Source of the DNA: Heterodera schachtii
Taxonomy: Eukaryota; Nematoda; Chromadorea; Rhabditida; Heteroderidae
DNA: 64,000 nucleotides
Assembly: GCA_023374025.1 (NCBI GenBank)
Contig: SIJG01000008.1
Location: forward strand, 984,215-1,048,214
Direction: 5' to 3'
Positions 32,804 to 44,611 of the stretch are shown here, one piece after another. How positions within the stretch are numbered: the first letter of the stretch is position 1; the number at the start of each line of letters is the position of its first letter. The notes beneath the pieces were generated by a model. The model was not told the DNA's origin. It made no database searches and saw only the letters and a program-made list of their open reading frames with translations. The position numbers and the translations under genes were made by a program.

Positions 32804-34005
32804 ATGAATTCGTCCGTCGTTTCATTTTCGCTGTTACTTTTTGGGTTATTCACAATTCGCACTGCAAATTCGCAATGCGAGAAACATTGCATTGAAAGTA
32901 ATGAATAATTTCTCTGATTAATCCGAAAAACCCTTGGGGGCATTGCCAATGGGAGGGGGTCTTAAGCAGAAGATGTCCGTGGATTTTCAAGAATCACTTT
33001 TCTATAGAATTTCGTGAGGAACGGAAAGTTGGAAGAAAGTGGGATAAAGAACCGGTAACCCTAAAAGGGGCACCCGTTGTTCAGTTGGATAGGAAAATTA
33101 ACTCGACTGACTCTCGGCATTATTAGGCAAACCGATGGCCGGGGAAGGCCAATGCAATGGGGTGGACGAAGTGATTCTGCGCAACTCCGACTGCGCTTTA
33201 ATGAAGCAAAAAGGAATGGCATTCGAATTTGTGGTCGGAATGAATGGCCAAACGGAGGACAAAACGACGCCCGGGGCTAATGCTAATGGGGCATTTTTGT
33301 GCTGTAAGGCAACCCAAGGTGAATAAAATTATTGGAGACATTATAGTAATTTATTAAATATTTTCAATTAATTAATCAAAATAATTTAAATTCCTTCACA
33401 AAGAAACCGCGACACTTTTCATCGTCGGCGTGGCCAACAAACGGCTGATGTTGGCCAAGGACGTGGTCAATTACAAATTTCATCACAACACCTCAATCGA
33501 TGATTTTGTACGGGAAAAGCAAGTGTTGGAAAGTGTTTCGGCGCAGGGACAAAAAGCCGGCATTGGGGACAATTATGGAGAAGAATTTTTCCAGGACCAA
33601 ATGGACGCCAACAAAATGATTCAGGTGAAAGTTGGAAATCGTTTAAGCGTCATTAATGGACGTGAATGTTTAAACATTTTACAGAAAGGCTACGTGAATC
33701 TATGGACCGCCAACAAATCGTTGCTTCCTCAAAATGTGCCGGATTTACAGAAAGATACCCGGCCCAAAGTGACGGCGGCGACCGAAGAAATGATTTTGGC
33801 ACTGAAAGTGTTTCAACAGTTTCGAAAGAACAAAAATTGTTGGGCATCTGTGGAAAAGGAACTCTTAAAGTCGAAAAGCTTTTTGAGTTTGGCCGAACCC
33901 AACGGAAAGGACGCAATGCGAAAAGCGGTGGTGCGATTGTGCGCAGAAGTGGGAGCGAAAATTGTGGCACAAATTGACGAAACGGCAAAGAAATTGTTGG
34001 CCTGA
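32804..34005 (+). CDS. Secreted protein, duplicate pair member 1
   Basis: Exons 32804-32897, 33127-33318 and 33404-34005, all introns phase 1. Exon 1 is a signal peptide (SFSLLLFGLFTIRTANS) followed by QCEKHC. Exon 2 has GEGQCNGVDEVILRNSDCA, VVGMNGQTED and GAFLCC, so at least five Cys cluster in the first 90 residues. Exon 3 is a soluble, Lys-rich, probably helical domain of about 200 residues with VANKRLMLAKDVV, GRECLNILQKGYV and repeated K-F/L-K patterns. No family is recognised. Nearly identical to the gene at 36567-37726 in exons 2-3 but not in exon 1. Likely exported; effector or cuticle/gut roles are both open. Confidence 0.85.
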
Positions 34006-36566
34006 GGAGGACGAAATCGACGAGCATTTTAGGGAAAAGATCCTTTCCGATTTTGATTCTTTGAGCAGTGAAAGTGCGGTATTGTTGTTGTAAAGCGCAA
34101 TTTATCCACATACGCTTTAAGGCATTTTCTCTTTACTAATTATACGCTTTCTCTTCCCTTTCCCTTCCCACGGATCGTTTAAACGGAAGCATTGCCTCGA
34201 GAGTCAGTCAGTCAGTTGATCAACTGATACCGTTAATCAGTACGCTGATCATTTGGACAGAAGGAAACGCTTTAAGCCGCAGAGAAAAGGCTGGTATTAT
34301 ATTTTCACCGTATTTGACTAGTTCGGACGCGGACGGAAGTGAGCTCGGGATTAGGGAGGCGATTAGTCTATGGCCAGAGAGGGCTTTTCATCCTTTCAAT
34401 CCATTCCCTCCCCCATTTCCATTCCTCTGCAATACATTTATGGTTTTGATGGGCCAACTGCTCAAAGCCTGGGATGGACGTAACCCACCGGTTTTAGTGG
34501 TAGCATTGGATGCCAGCCACACGTGGCTTTCTGTCGAAGGGAATGCGCCGCAGGGAATGAGACGTTTGAAATAAAGAAGCAGCAGCATTTGTTGATACCT
34601 ATGGCGGATTTGTGATAAATTCCGCCAACAAATTTTATTAAAAGTTCAAAGATTTTTTACGGCATGCCGACCCCACCTACATAGAATTATGAAAAATGAT
34701 TTCTGAAATTACCGGCATAAATTTTTCGGTTTTCCAATTCGGTAGTTACCCTCTGATGAGACAAGATTAAAATTCTGAATTTATAATAATATTCGCTCGT
34801 TGAGTCAAATAATGATTAATCGTTTGAAATAATTGAAGTAAATTTGATTTGAGGCATGTCATTGATATGTAAATCCAAAAATATTTTAATTCAGAAAAAA
34901 TACGAGTTAATTTTTTTAGATGAAAATCTGTTAGTAGTAATTCATGGAATCTGTTAAAATTTCAAATTCAGTCGCATTCAAATTAAAAAAAAATTTTTTA
35001 CGAAAAAATCCCTTAAAAAACACCCTTAATAATTGAAAAATTTCTCAGAAATTGATCCACAGAATATTAAAAAAATTTAGCATCCTAGAGCCACATCCGC
35101 TTTTCCACCCACTAGGATATCCATTTCTTCAGTTTGAGGATACAATTAAATGTTTTATTTTTCTTGATTATTGATGAAATTAACAAAAAATTTTCGTCTT
35201 TTTCGTTTCGTACGAAAACTGTTATTTTTTTTCGTTTTCGTGTTTCGGCCAATAAAAAAAACTTTCGTTTTCGTTTTCGGATTCTAAAATTTTTAATTTT
35301 CGTTTCGTTTTCGTGAAAAATAAATATTTCCTTTTGTGATTACCTTATACAGTAAACTTACATAAGGAACTTTCGACCTCTGTCGCTTATGGAAAAGAGA
35401 ATTGCTCAAAAGAAATTGGGGTTGGTGACCTGCACTTGGCAATTCAATGGGCTGTTAACTGGAGAATAATCAGGTCAACCCTTAGAATTTTTGCGAACAT
35501 TTTTTCACTGGGCATATTATTTGATTGTATAATATAATAAAATTGCAAATACCCAATGAATTTTATGAGAAATTACTAAAGGTGTGCCGTGACCAAAAAA
35601 ACCCGTGACCGTGAATTTGTGAGTTGATTCAAATATTATGTATCAATTCCATCAATTTTTAAGTGATTTTTGTTCAAGAATGACTTAGTTTTGCGTCAAA
35701 TTTAAAAAATTCTAGATAAAATTAAAAAAAAAGCCCGGGCCCGGCATTTTTCAAGATTCATGTCTTTATCAAAATCAATTTTTAAACTTCCCAAAAGACT
35801 TAATTAGGTCATTTTATGGCATTTTGATCTTCTTCTTTCGTTTCCAAGAAGTTTTTGTCCGAAAAATATTATAATTCTTTTTTTAAACATATTTTAATGG
35901 AAATATTTTGTGGTTTTTCTTACATATAATTCCCAGCCTGTATTCATGATAAATCAAATGAAATATTTAAAAAAAATTAGAATATGAAATTTTAAAAATT
36001 TATATTGAAACAGCTTGAAATTGCATTTCAACAAACAAAGTCATCATTTGCACAGTCACTTTTAAATTTCGCGGAGGAAATGGTAAAAATTATTGGCAAT
36101 AAAAATTTCAAAAGTTCATTCAAATTATTTGATTATTTATTCCCAATTTGCTGCTCATTTCGTTCCAACCAACCTAACTAACCATTCCTGTTTATTTTAA
36201 AAGAATATTTAAAATAATCAAAATAATTGTGATATAGCCATGAAATTAAATTAAATTAAATAATTTCCGACATTATCTATATTTTAATTTATTTATTCGA
36301 AAATAAAAAACAAAGAACAAAACTACGATTAAAATGAATAAAATTACCAAGATGAAGTCAACTCTGTAAAAATAACATAAATTTTAGTATTTCCTATTTA
36401 TAATTAACGCAAGGAATTTTTAGTGATCAGTGATCAGTGAGTGATCAGTGCCCGACCATTGAAAAAGTAGTTGGGTTACTTACCTTATTTGTTAGGTCGC
36501 AAAATCGGAAATCTCATTAATTAATAAATTATCATTTTATAATTAAATAAATTTTGGTTTTATACA
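34006..36566. other. Spacer between the duplicate genes
   Basis: 34006-34110 is 3' sequence shared with the second copy (37727-37833). An open frame at 34314-34574 has no support. TTTTCG-rich simple repeat at about 35190-35320. From about 36000 it aligns to the 31.2-31.7 kb flank. No other gene was seen. Confidence 0.45.
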
Positions 36567-37726
36567 ATGAATTCATTGGTCGTTTCATTTTTACTGCTAC
36601 TTTCTCTGCTCTTCGCAGTAAGCGGTGCAAAGTCACAATGCGCCAAACATTGCACTGCGAGTAATAAATTCAAAAATAATTAATGACTGTTTGTTTTGTT
36701 TAATAATGCGGGAAAGTCTTTCAAAATTTAATCGTTTTTCAACTTTTATTTTCTGGCAATTCGTTGAGTTTCGCCCTGACCATGGCCAAATTTCATAACA
36801 GGCTCTATTAGCCTACAAAAATAATTAAAAAAAAACTGATTTGAGTAGGTAAACCGATGGCCGGGGAAGGCCAATGCAATGGGGTGGACGAAGTGATTCT
36901 GCGCAACTCCGACTGCGCTTTAATGAAGAAAACGGAAACGGCATTCGAATTTGTGGTCGGAATGAATGGCCAAACTGAGGACAAAACGACGCCCGGGGCT
37001 AATGCTAATGGGGCATTTTTGTGCTGTAAGGCAACGCAAAGTGAGTAAAATCATTGGAAACATTACACTAATTATTAGATATTTTCAATTACTTAATCAA
37101 AATAATTTAAATTCCTTCACAAAGAAACCGCGACACTTTTCATCGTCGGCGTGGCCAACAAACGGCTGATGTTGGCCAAGGACGTGGTCAATTACAAATT
37201 TCATCACAACACCTCAATCGATGATTTTGTACGAGAGAAGCAAGTGTTGGAAAGTGTTTCGGCGCAGGGACAAAAAGCCGGCATTGGGGGCAATTATGGA
37301 GAAGAATTCTTCCAGGACCAAATGGACGCCAACAAAATGATTCAGGTGAAAGTTGGAAATCGTTTAATCGTCATTAATGGACGTGAATGTTTAAACATTT
37401 TACAGAAAGGCTACGTGAATCTATGGACCGCCAACAAATCGTTGCTTCCTCAAAATGTGCCGGATTTACAGAAAGATACCCGGCCCAAAGTGACGGCGGC
37501 GACCGAAGAAATGATTTTGGCACTGAAAGTGTTTCAACAGTTTCGAAAGAACAAAAATTGTTGGGCATCTGTGGAAAAGGAACTCTTAAAGTCGAAAAGC
37601 TTTTTGAGTTTGGCCGAACCCAACGGAAAGGACGCAATGCGAAAAGCGGTGGTGCGATTGTGCGCAGAAGTGGGAGCGAAAATTGTGGCACAAATTGACG
37701 AAACGGCAAAGAAATTGTTGGCCTGA
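36567..37726 (+). CDS. Secreted protein, duplicate pair member 2
   Basis: Exons 36567-36660, 36849-37040 and 37125-37726, same phase-1 introns as its twin. The signal peptide differs (SFLLLLSLLFAVSGA, then KSQCAKHC). The rest matches member 1 except for a few residues (for example KKTETAF against KQKGMAF, and IVING against SVING). Exon 3 is intact over 200 residues. The 3' untranslated region is also nearly identical for about 100 bp. Function not recognised. Confidence 0.85.
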
Positions 37727-38139
37727 GGAGGACGAAATCGACGAGCATTTTAGGGAAAAGATCCTTTCCGATTTTGATTCTTTGAGCAGTGAAAGTGCGG
37801 TATTGTTGTTGTAAAGCGCCATTTATCCACCACATACGCTTTTAAAATATTAACCATCGAATTTTAATTAGTCCCGGACGCGGACGGAAGCCGCCGCAAT
37901 TCGGCTTAATGTACAAAAAACGAAATGTATCTTGGCTTTTTGCATTTCCTTAGAGAAAATCGGGAAGCGAGAAAATTAGAGAAAGAGAGCGAATCGGATT
38001 GACAGAACCTTAAGCATATAAATAAAGACATGGGCAAGTTTGGGATAGCGTAAGCAAAGTTTCATTTTGTATGAATACCTAACCAAGGAGGGGAGGCGTC
38101 GGCAAGTGATCGTGGAATTTCCAAATGAAATTTGGTGGG
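37727..38139. other. 3' flank of duplicate gene 2
   Basis: Shared 3' sequence to about 37833, then unrelated DNA. No gene was seen. Confidence 0.4.
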
Positions 38140-38540
38140 TGGGTAGACAGACACAGACAGCGAGGTTCTATTGTGAAATTTAACCATTTTTGCAAAATGA
38201 GCTTCGGTGCCGAGATATGGCGTGCCAAACTTTTTTAATGACAAACAAATTAAATAATTATTTGTACATTTTTAAAGATAATTGACTTTGCATAAAAGAA
38301 AATTATAAAAATATATTTGCATGCAAAGAATTCGAACCTGTGACTTAAAGAAGGTTTGACTAACGCACTATGTCTACACCAATGGCTTCTGATAAAGCCA
38401 CAAAAATAATTATATCTTTTCTTTAATTATAAAAAGCTAAAACTTTGGCACGTCATATTTTGGCTTGGCACAGAAGCTCAATTGGCAAAAAGGATGAAAA
38501 TTTCAGAATAGAACCTAGGGGTGACCTACCCAAAGTTTCA
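38140..38540. mobile_element. Inverted-repeat element with a tRNA-like core
   Basis: Arms at about 38140-38238 and 38436-38540 are inverted copies sharing GGTTCTATT.TGAAA, GAGCTTC.GTGCC and CGTGCCAAA. Between them lies a minus-strand tRNA-like sequence. No clean target duplication was found. Confidence 0.55.
38323..38395 (-). tRNA. Degenerate tRNA-like sequence
   Basis: On the minus strand a B box AGGTTCGAATTCT follows a D-arm-like TTGGTGTAGACATAGTGCG at tRNA spacing. Stems are imperfect. Probably a tRNA pseudogene mobilised with the surrounding inverted repeat. Confidence 0.35.
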
Positions 38541-38587
38541 ATTTTGAGTAACCGCGGAAAAATGTGAATATTTCAAGACATTTTTTT

Positions 38588-38660
38588 TTTGCAATAAGAT
38601 TCGAACTCTTGCACCTCAATATAAACAATGTGCTAAGGCGCGACTCAACGAAATGATTCA
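38588..38660 (-). tRNA. Degenerate tRNA-like sequence
   Basis: On the minus strand AGAGTTCGAATCTT (B box) follows GTCGCGCCTTAGCAC (A-box-like). It is the second such remnant within 300 bp. Folding is imperfect. Confidence 0.35.
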
Positions 38661-39593
38661 TGAAAGTGTCGGTCGAATGCGCCCCGTCTAACTGAAGAAA
38701 ATGTGGCAGATCTAAGAATTTGGTTCACTGGGGATAAAAGGGGATTTAATTTGCATATCCTTTGAACGTTTGTAATTTCCAAATGCCCATTTTAGCACGC
38801 GTCCACCAACCCATCGAAGTGTCACTAAATTAGTGTACGCTTGGCTTATGAATAAATGAAATTTATTAAAAATTCCGCCACATGATAGGCATCGAAGAAA
38901 ATTTTGAATTGCGATCTGTTAACAGATTTTACCAAAAATGGTCAATTTTATGTTGATTTTACATTCAAATTTTAAGCGATATTTGGGGCCGGCGGTGCCG
39001 ATAGGCGCGACGGGAAAATTCGAGAATTTTCGAAAGATTTGGTAACGGATTTTATACTAAAATACAAATTTTTGGATTTTGATGAAAAATTTAAAATTTT
39101 TTAACATTGGAAATGGTAAGTTTTTGTGTTTTTAGGATATTTTTAATGTTTTAAATCAAAAAACAATAAGTTTTCAAGGCATTTACATTTCAACTCGGCT
39201 GGCCCAATTCGAACGCAAAATTTAAACAGTCCGAAGTCATTTAATATTTTCATTTTTAAACGGTATTTATTCCTTACTAATTTTCGAAACATATCTTCCA
39301 AAATTGCTTTGTTTTGACCAAAAATGAATTAAAACAAAATTATTTTTTAATAAATTACCTCTGAAAATTTTTCGTTTTTCGTTCTAATGGAATAGGTTTG
39401 TTTAGTTTTTGCGCCAATGTATTTGCTGTTTTATACTCTTTTAAACAAAACAAATTGTGCCGAAAAAGATCAGTGACATGAAATGGAAAAAGAGAATTGC
39501 CAAATAATTAAAGAATGAAAAGGAATGGGTTATGAAATGACCAATTAGGTAATTTGTTCACATGTCAGTTTTTGCCTTTTTCCTTCCGCCCGT
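38661..39593. other. Intergenic with a transposon remnant
   Basis: At about 38990-39060 a GGCGGTGCCGATAGGCGC motif beside GGTAACGGATTTTA is the inverted relative of sequence inside the hAT-like element at 28.8-29.0 kb. No gene was seen. Confidence 0.45.
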
Positions 39594-42500
39594 TCATTCC
39601 TCTAAACTAATTGGGTCATTAGAGGTGCCCTTGCGGCCATCGCTTTTTGTTTTGCCGCCACCAAAATTGGCCTTACTCAGTTCATTAAACATTTGCAATT
39701 CCTTCTGGACACATTGACAATATTCTATGTTTTTTTCATCCAACATTTTTATGCATTTTTCCAAAAATGCCAATCCGTCCTCCTTTTCTTTTGCTAATTT
39801 TGGTTTTTCTTCCGACAATTTTGGCACCGAAATTTCTGCAAAGTCGGCACTCTCCAATTCCTCTTTAATTTGCTTGAAAATCGCAGAAAACAAACAATTT
39901 TTTGTTGGAATCTTTTTGATGTTCGCCATTTCCTTAAGGAGGTCCTCCACTTCGGAAACCTTATTTTTGACAATTTCACTTATTTTTTCCACGGAATTGT
40001 CTCTCAAACGGTCTAAAAAGGTATAAAATTTCCAATTTTAACTTATTAAACTTCGGCTTAATGGCTTACTCATCAGCTCCAACTTTTGCTTCACCATCTG
40101 ATCAATGCAATTTGTGTCGCAGGGATCGTTAATTTGTTCCAAAATTTCTGTGGTGCCAATTGTTTCGAATAAGTCATTCACCGCTGTTGGCCGTTCGGCC
40201 CCAACCTTTTGCCAAGTGTGGTGCGGCAAAATCAGAAAAATGCCAAAGTTTGTCAGTTCAACCGCCGCTTCCGTTCGGCACAAATGTTTCACCCATTGAG
40301 AAGTCTGAGGAAATTAAAAAATTCAAAACAACCAAAATACATATTCATTAGGGGCCTGGACCGGATCGGTAGATCGTCGGAATTTCCCCAGCCTCCGGAA
40401 GGAAAGACCGGGGTCGGCAGTTAACAACACAAAAAATCTCGATTTTTCGGCTTTTACCTTGCCAATCTAAAAGCCAAAAATAACTTTTTCTGGTGCAAAA
40501 TAGGTTCAGCAAATCTTGATTATATTGGATCAAAAAGAAAAAAAAATTGGAGATTGGCACAATTTTAAAAATAAAAGGAAAAATCAAATTTTTGTAAATT
40601 TTTAACAATCGTTCAGCCCTGATAGCAGGAAACCTCCATATTTTGGAACTTAAGTTTCGGAAAAAGGATTTTAATCGCAGTTCCGGTCCATCCAAGTCCC
40701 TTTTCCGTGGTTTTCAAACTTTTTAATTTTAAAAATTCATTACGATTGAGGATTTTGACAGGGCGTTCAGAAGTGTGTCGCCCATCTCATTAAGCCATTT
40801 CAACAGAGTGTTCGTTTCTTTCACGAAATCTTCGTTGTCTCCGCTGTCGCTGATCAAAGCCCACCGCAAAGCATTGGCCAATTTGCGATAGAGGCGAATG
40901 TAAGTGAACAACAGAATGTGCTTTTGGCCTTTCTGAGAGTTATCCCCGAAGATGGCACTTTCCTCCAAAATTTCGGCAATAATTTCATTGATCACCGGAT
41001 CCCCCTTCTCCTTTAAGTAAACGATCAGTTTTGAAACTGTCTCCGCCCCTTTTCCGTGTTGATCGTTGTCCCGTTCAATGACCAATTTGGCAAATTCGCT
41101 TTGGTTGTTCATCAAATTTTTCAAATTTCCTTCACCAAAAAAACTTGGTGGAAAGAACCCAAATTTGAGGGGGTTCTCTCCCATCTCTTTGACACTCCCC
41201 GATCCCGCCTTAATCACTGATTCTCTAATTTTTGTGCCCGTTCTCGGCTCCCTTTCTTCAACAGTTTTGCGCATAACAACATCAGTCGGCATATTTGCAC
41301 CTTTAAATGTTTTTTATGACTATTTTATGTGCCCAATTGTTGTCCTCATTTGACTAATTGCCATGGGGATCGTCTTGGCAAACTAATGAGGGGATAAATG
41401 ATATAAAATATTATATTATCACTCGACTTTTTCTAGGTCCGTAATTAAATAATCCGAAAGTTTTTTCGCGGCAATCGCCTCCTGAAGCGTTACAGACCCG
41501 GGACTGAAGCGTTATCCCATGTCTAACAACACTAGAGAAAGGCAAATCAACATTTTCTCTTAGCGAACATTGTTTTAATAAATATCAACATTGATGTTGA
41601 TATTTAATTAAATCAATATAACATTATGCCATCAACGTAATAACAACACTATTTTTAAAATTTGTATCATTTTTTGAAAATTTAAAGCAATTTTTTAAAA
41701 ATGACTTTTAGCGGGAAATATCATTTGGGAGAGAGATAAGGCAAAATGAGAGAGTGCTGTACTTTCAGTACTGGTCAGACAAAACATTTTTGATGAAGAA
41801 GAATAAGGAAAAACTAATTAAAAAGAGAGTGTTATGGGAAGAGATTTAAGACAGAGAGAGAACAGATAACATAGTGAGGAATCTGCGTCTCTTACCAAAA
41901 GAAAATTATTTTCTCTACCCTCCTTCATCAAAAATGTTTTGTATGACTGGGACTGAAATTCAGCACTCTCTCATTTTTACACTATCTCTCTACATAAAAT
42001 TATAAACCGTTCAAATAAATTTTAAAAAATTATCGCAATTTTAAAATTTTACGTTGATATTTGCGTTGATGGCATAATGTTAGTTGATTTAATTAAATAT
42101 CAACATCAATGTTGATATTTATTAAAACAATGTTCGCTAGGGGTCAGCACAGGTCATCCACAGACATCTCATCCACGGACCACTCATCCACAGACAACTC
42201 ATCCACACGACAACCCATCCACAAGCCAACTCATCCACGGACAACTCATCCACATTGATAGTGGAATGTAATAACATAAACCGAATCTCTATTTATATAC
42301 ACATTAACTAATCCTTCCATTTTTACGCATTTATTTTAATACTTGAGTGTTTGAGAAAATTACCCAAAATATTTCAAATTTATAATCCATAATCCTAATC
42401 AGAAAATATTTGAAAATTCCTTTTGTGGATGAGTTGTCCGTGGATGAGTTGGCTTGTGGATGGGTTGTCGTGTGGATGAGTTGTCTGTGGATGAGTGGTC

Positions 42501-44611
42501 CGTGGATGAGATGTCTGTGGATGACCTGTACCCGCGCCGTTCGCTAAAAGAAAAATGTTGATTTGCCTTTCTCTAAACAACACAAGAATTAAAAACATAT
42601 GCCAATCAACCCTTCTGGTCTATATGTAAGAAGAATTAGTAGAAGAAACCAACTTTATCACCAAATATCATTGTTTACACAAGTTTCACGAATTAAGGCT
42701 TTCTTATTAAAATAGTTATTTTTGTGCGTTGAACTATTGAGTCCCGGGGGCATTTGGACACTTCAGTCCCGGGTCTGTAACTCTTCAGGGAGCGTTTCCG
42801 CGCAAAAAATTCTCTCGGATTATTTAAGTTTTACGAGTATTTTTGGTGCAATATTTAACCAACTTAAACACGGTGCAATAAATGGATGCTAATTGCTTTT
42901 GCATTCCCAAGCAATTAACATGTGAAAAAGTTCAACAAAATTTTATACCCCAAATTCTGAGCCGAAAATGGACGAGGCGCTAATTGAATAGGAAAATTGC
43001 TATTAAAAAAACAAAAATAGGCTGGGCCCATTCACATCGGTGCTAGAATGTACCTGACAATGAGCTTGAGCTGGCAACTCTCATCCTGTCCACTTTGGCG
43101 GCCAACGAGTCCATGTCTTTGGCTTCTTTTGACGATGCCGTCAACGCCGACTGAGTGAGTTTTTCTTCGTCCAAATTGTTGATAATTTTGGTGGATGATG
43201 AGCCTTCCTCGCCAGCAGCAACGGAAGAAGTTGAATTAAACATTTCAGAAATTGGAATCTGGTGGATGTTGCGGTGCCAAGCTGTGTTGTTATTGTTGTT
43301 GTTGTTGCTGTTGGGCGTTCCCCCACTGTGTGGAGAGTCGGTGAAGGACGACTCTCTTCCTCTAATTAGATCGAAAACATACGAGTCCAGTGGTAAATTG
43401 ATCGAAGGCTTTAGATTGTTGACTCGTCCGCCTTTGCTTTCTCTTTGGCTGTTGTTCTTGCCCTCGCTGAGCTTGCCGCTTTGTCCTTTCCCGACTTGTT
43501 GGCATTTCTTTTGGGCGTTTTGCGCTCACTGTTTCTTCTCAGTTCTTCCACACTCTAAATGACATCTCGCATCAATTAGGCTCAATTAATAAGTTAATTC
43601 ACCGCCGTGGCCTCCGCCGTTTGTTCGGCGTCGCCTCGTCCCTCCTCGCCGACAATTTGCTGCATTGACCTGTGCCGCTTCTTGGTGGGTAAATTCGCTT
43701 CTTCCCGTGGTTTTTGTTTTTGAATTGCCAACACTATTGGTCGAACGTTCATTTGCTGCTGCTCTTCCGCTTCGTCTTCTCCGTCCGCCCCTTTTGCTTC
43801 TTCTTCCACATTCATTTCGTTCTGTGCCCCCGTCACTCCGTCGTCTTTAGTGTTGTCACTGAGAGCAGCAGCAATATCCACAAGCATATGGAAATTGCTT
43901 TGGTCCATGCTTCCATCCAAATCATCAAGTGCCATTTCACTGACATTTTGACTCGTTTCGGCACGCATTCCCTGAAGGGCAAGCAAATTGATGCCGCGGC
44001 TAATATGCCAACTTTGACGCTTATCGTAACCAGCGAAATGAAATATGTCAGGTAAAACAAGTCAGCGATACTGTACTTTTAATAAACAGGCTTGGTAATA
44101 AGTTGAATCCTATGCTCAGCAATTAAGTGCGATTAAAAAAACAACCGCCTTTTTGCTACCGTAATGAATGCCTTTTTTGCTACCGTACTGAATGCCTCTT
44201 TTTGTTACCGTACTGAATGCCTCTTTTTGTTACCGTACTGAATGCCTCTTTTTGCTACCGTAATGAATGCCTTTTTTTTTGCTACCGTACTGAATGCCTC
44301 TTTTTGCTACCGTACTTAATGCCTCTTTTTGTTACCGTACTGAATGCCTCTTTTTGCTACCGTAATGAATGCCTCTTTTTGCTACCGTACTGAATGCCTC
44401 TTTTTGCTATCGTACTGTCCATTTCTAACTTTGCCCTACCTCCCCAGCTTTGTGTTCTGTTTCGTGTCGGTGTCCTTCCTCCCGTGACTCGTGGTGAGGG
44501 TGTCCGCCGGTTTCTGGTGGCCCAGCAGTTGACTTCGTTTCCGCCGGGCAAATTCATGGCCAAAAGAAATGCCGGAAAAGTCAAAAAGATGAGAAATTTT
44601 ATCAACAACAT
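39594..44611 (-). CDS. P2: secreted, basic/Asn-Ser-rich head with A-B-C tail (family member 2)
   Basis: Firm exons: 43971-43603, 43554-43054, 41300-40744 (A), 40304-40070 (B) and 40012-39594 (C), with agreeing phases. The likely first exon starts at ATG 44611, with signal peptide LLIKFLIFLTFPAFLLA, then an Arg/Thr-rich part. Its donor, and the join across a minisatellite to 43971, are not settled. The head is acidic then basic (TKKRHRS, ERKTPKRNANK), with a run of seven Asn and Ser-rich sequence. Module A: TDVVMRKTVEE, LKFGFFP, YIRLYRKLANAL. B: VELTNFGIFLILPHH. C: IKKIPTKNCLF, then Lys/Glu helices. The 41305-43053 intron holds three nested transposons. Probably secreted, possibly nuclear-targeted (inference). 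Family not recognised. Confidence 0.75.
41525..42583. mobile_element. Middle inverted-repeat element, 8-bp target duplication AACAACAC
   Basis: The element (41533-42575) begins TAGAGAAAGGCAAATCAAC and ends with the inverse. AACAACAC flanks it at 41525-41532 and 42576-42583. Arms exceed 130 nt and include a TATCAACATTGATGTTGATA palindrome. Inner arms share GAGAGTGCTG and ACAAAACATTTTTGATGAAG. The right arm is split by the innermost insertion. Confidence 0.85.
42132..42546. mobile_element. Innermost inverted-repeat element, 8-bp target duplication GTTCGCTA
   Basis: The element (42140-42538, 399 bp) is inserted in the right arm of the middle element. Its ends are GG(G/C)G.....ACAGGTCATCC and the inverse. 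The arms of about 110 nt are made of repeated CTCATCCACGGAC and CTCATCCACAGAC units, nearly identical in both arms. GTTCGCTA flanks both sides and is part of the host element. Confidence 0.9.
44147..44418. repeat. 25-bp minisatellite, about 10-11 copies
   Basis: The unit is CTGAATGCCTCTTTTTGCTACCGTA (25 nt; variants TAATGAATG, GTTACC and a longer T run). It lies at the 5' end of P2, in or next to its first exon or intron. Confidence 0.85.

Larger units (their letters stand above)
41445..42827. mobile_element. Outermost inverted-repeat element, TTAA ends
   Basis: Left arm from 41445 (TTAAATAATCCG, CCTGAAG.GTTACAGACCCGG, GACTGAAG) is repeated inverted at 42750-42827 with roughly 80% identity over about 70 nt. 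TTAA sits at both edges and may be the target duplication, or the target may be TA. It encloses two further elements. Confidence 0.7.

Noticed and set aside
33062..33126. tRNA-like GTTCAGTTGGATAGG before duplicate gene 1 exon 2
   Set aside because: No B box at the right distance; lies inside an intron.
34314..34574. 86-codon frame between the duplicate genes
   Set aside because: No ATG-supported start with homology, no conserved copy near the second duplicate.
42132..42546. Possible CRISPR-like array (regular CTCATCCAC repeats)
   Set aside because: The units are tandem without spacers and form inverted arms of a transposon; the genome is eukaryotic.
43714..44055. Plus-strand frame with a GT donor at its end, opposite P2
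   Set aside because: The minus-strand frames have family context, matching phases and basic, Gln/Asn-rich composition as in other members.
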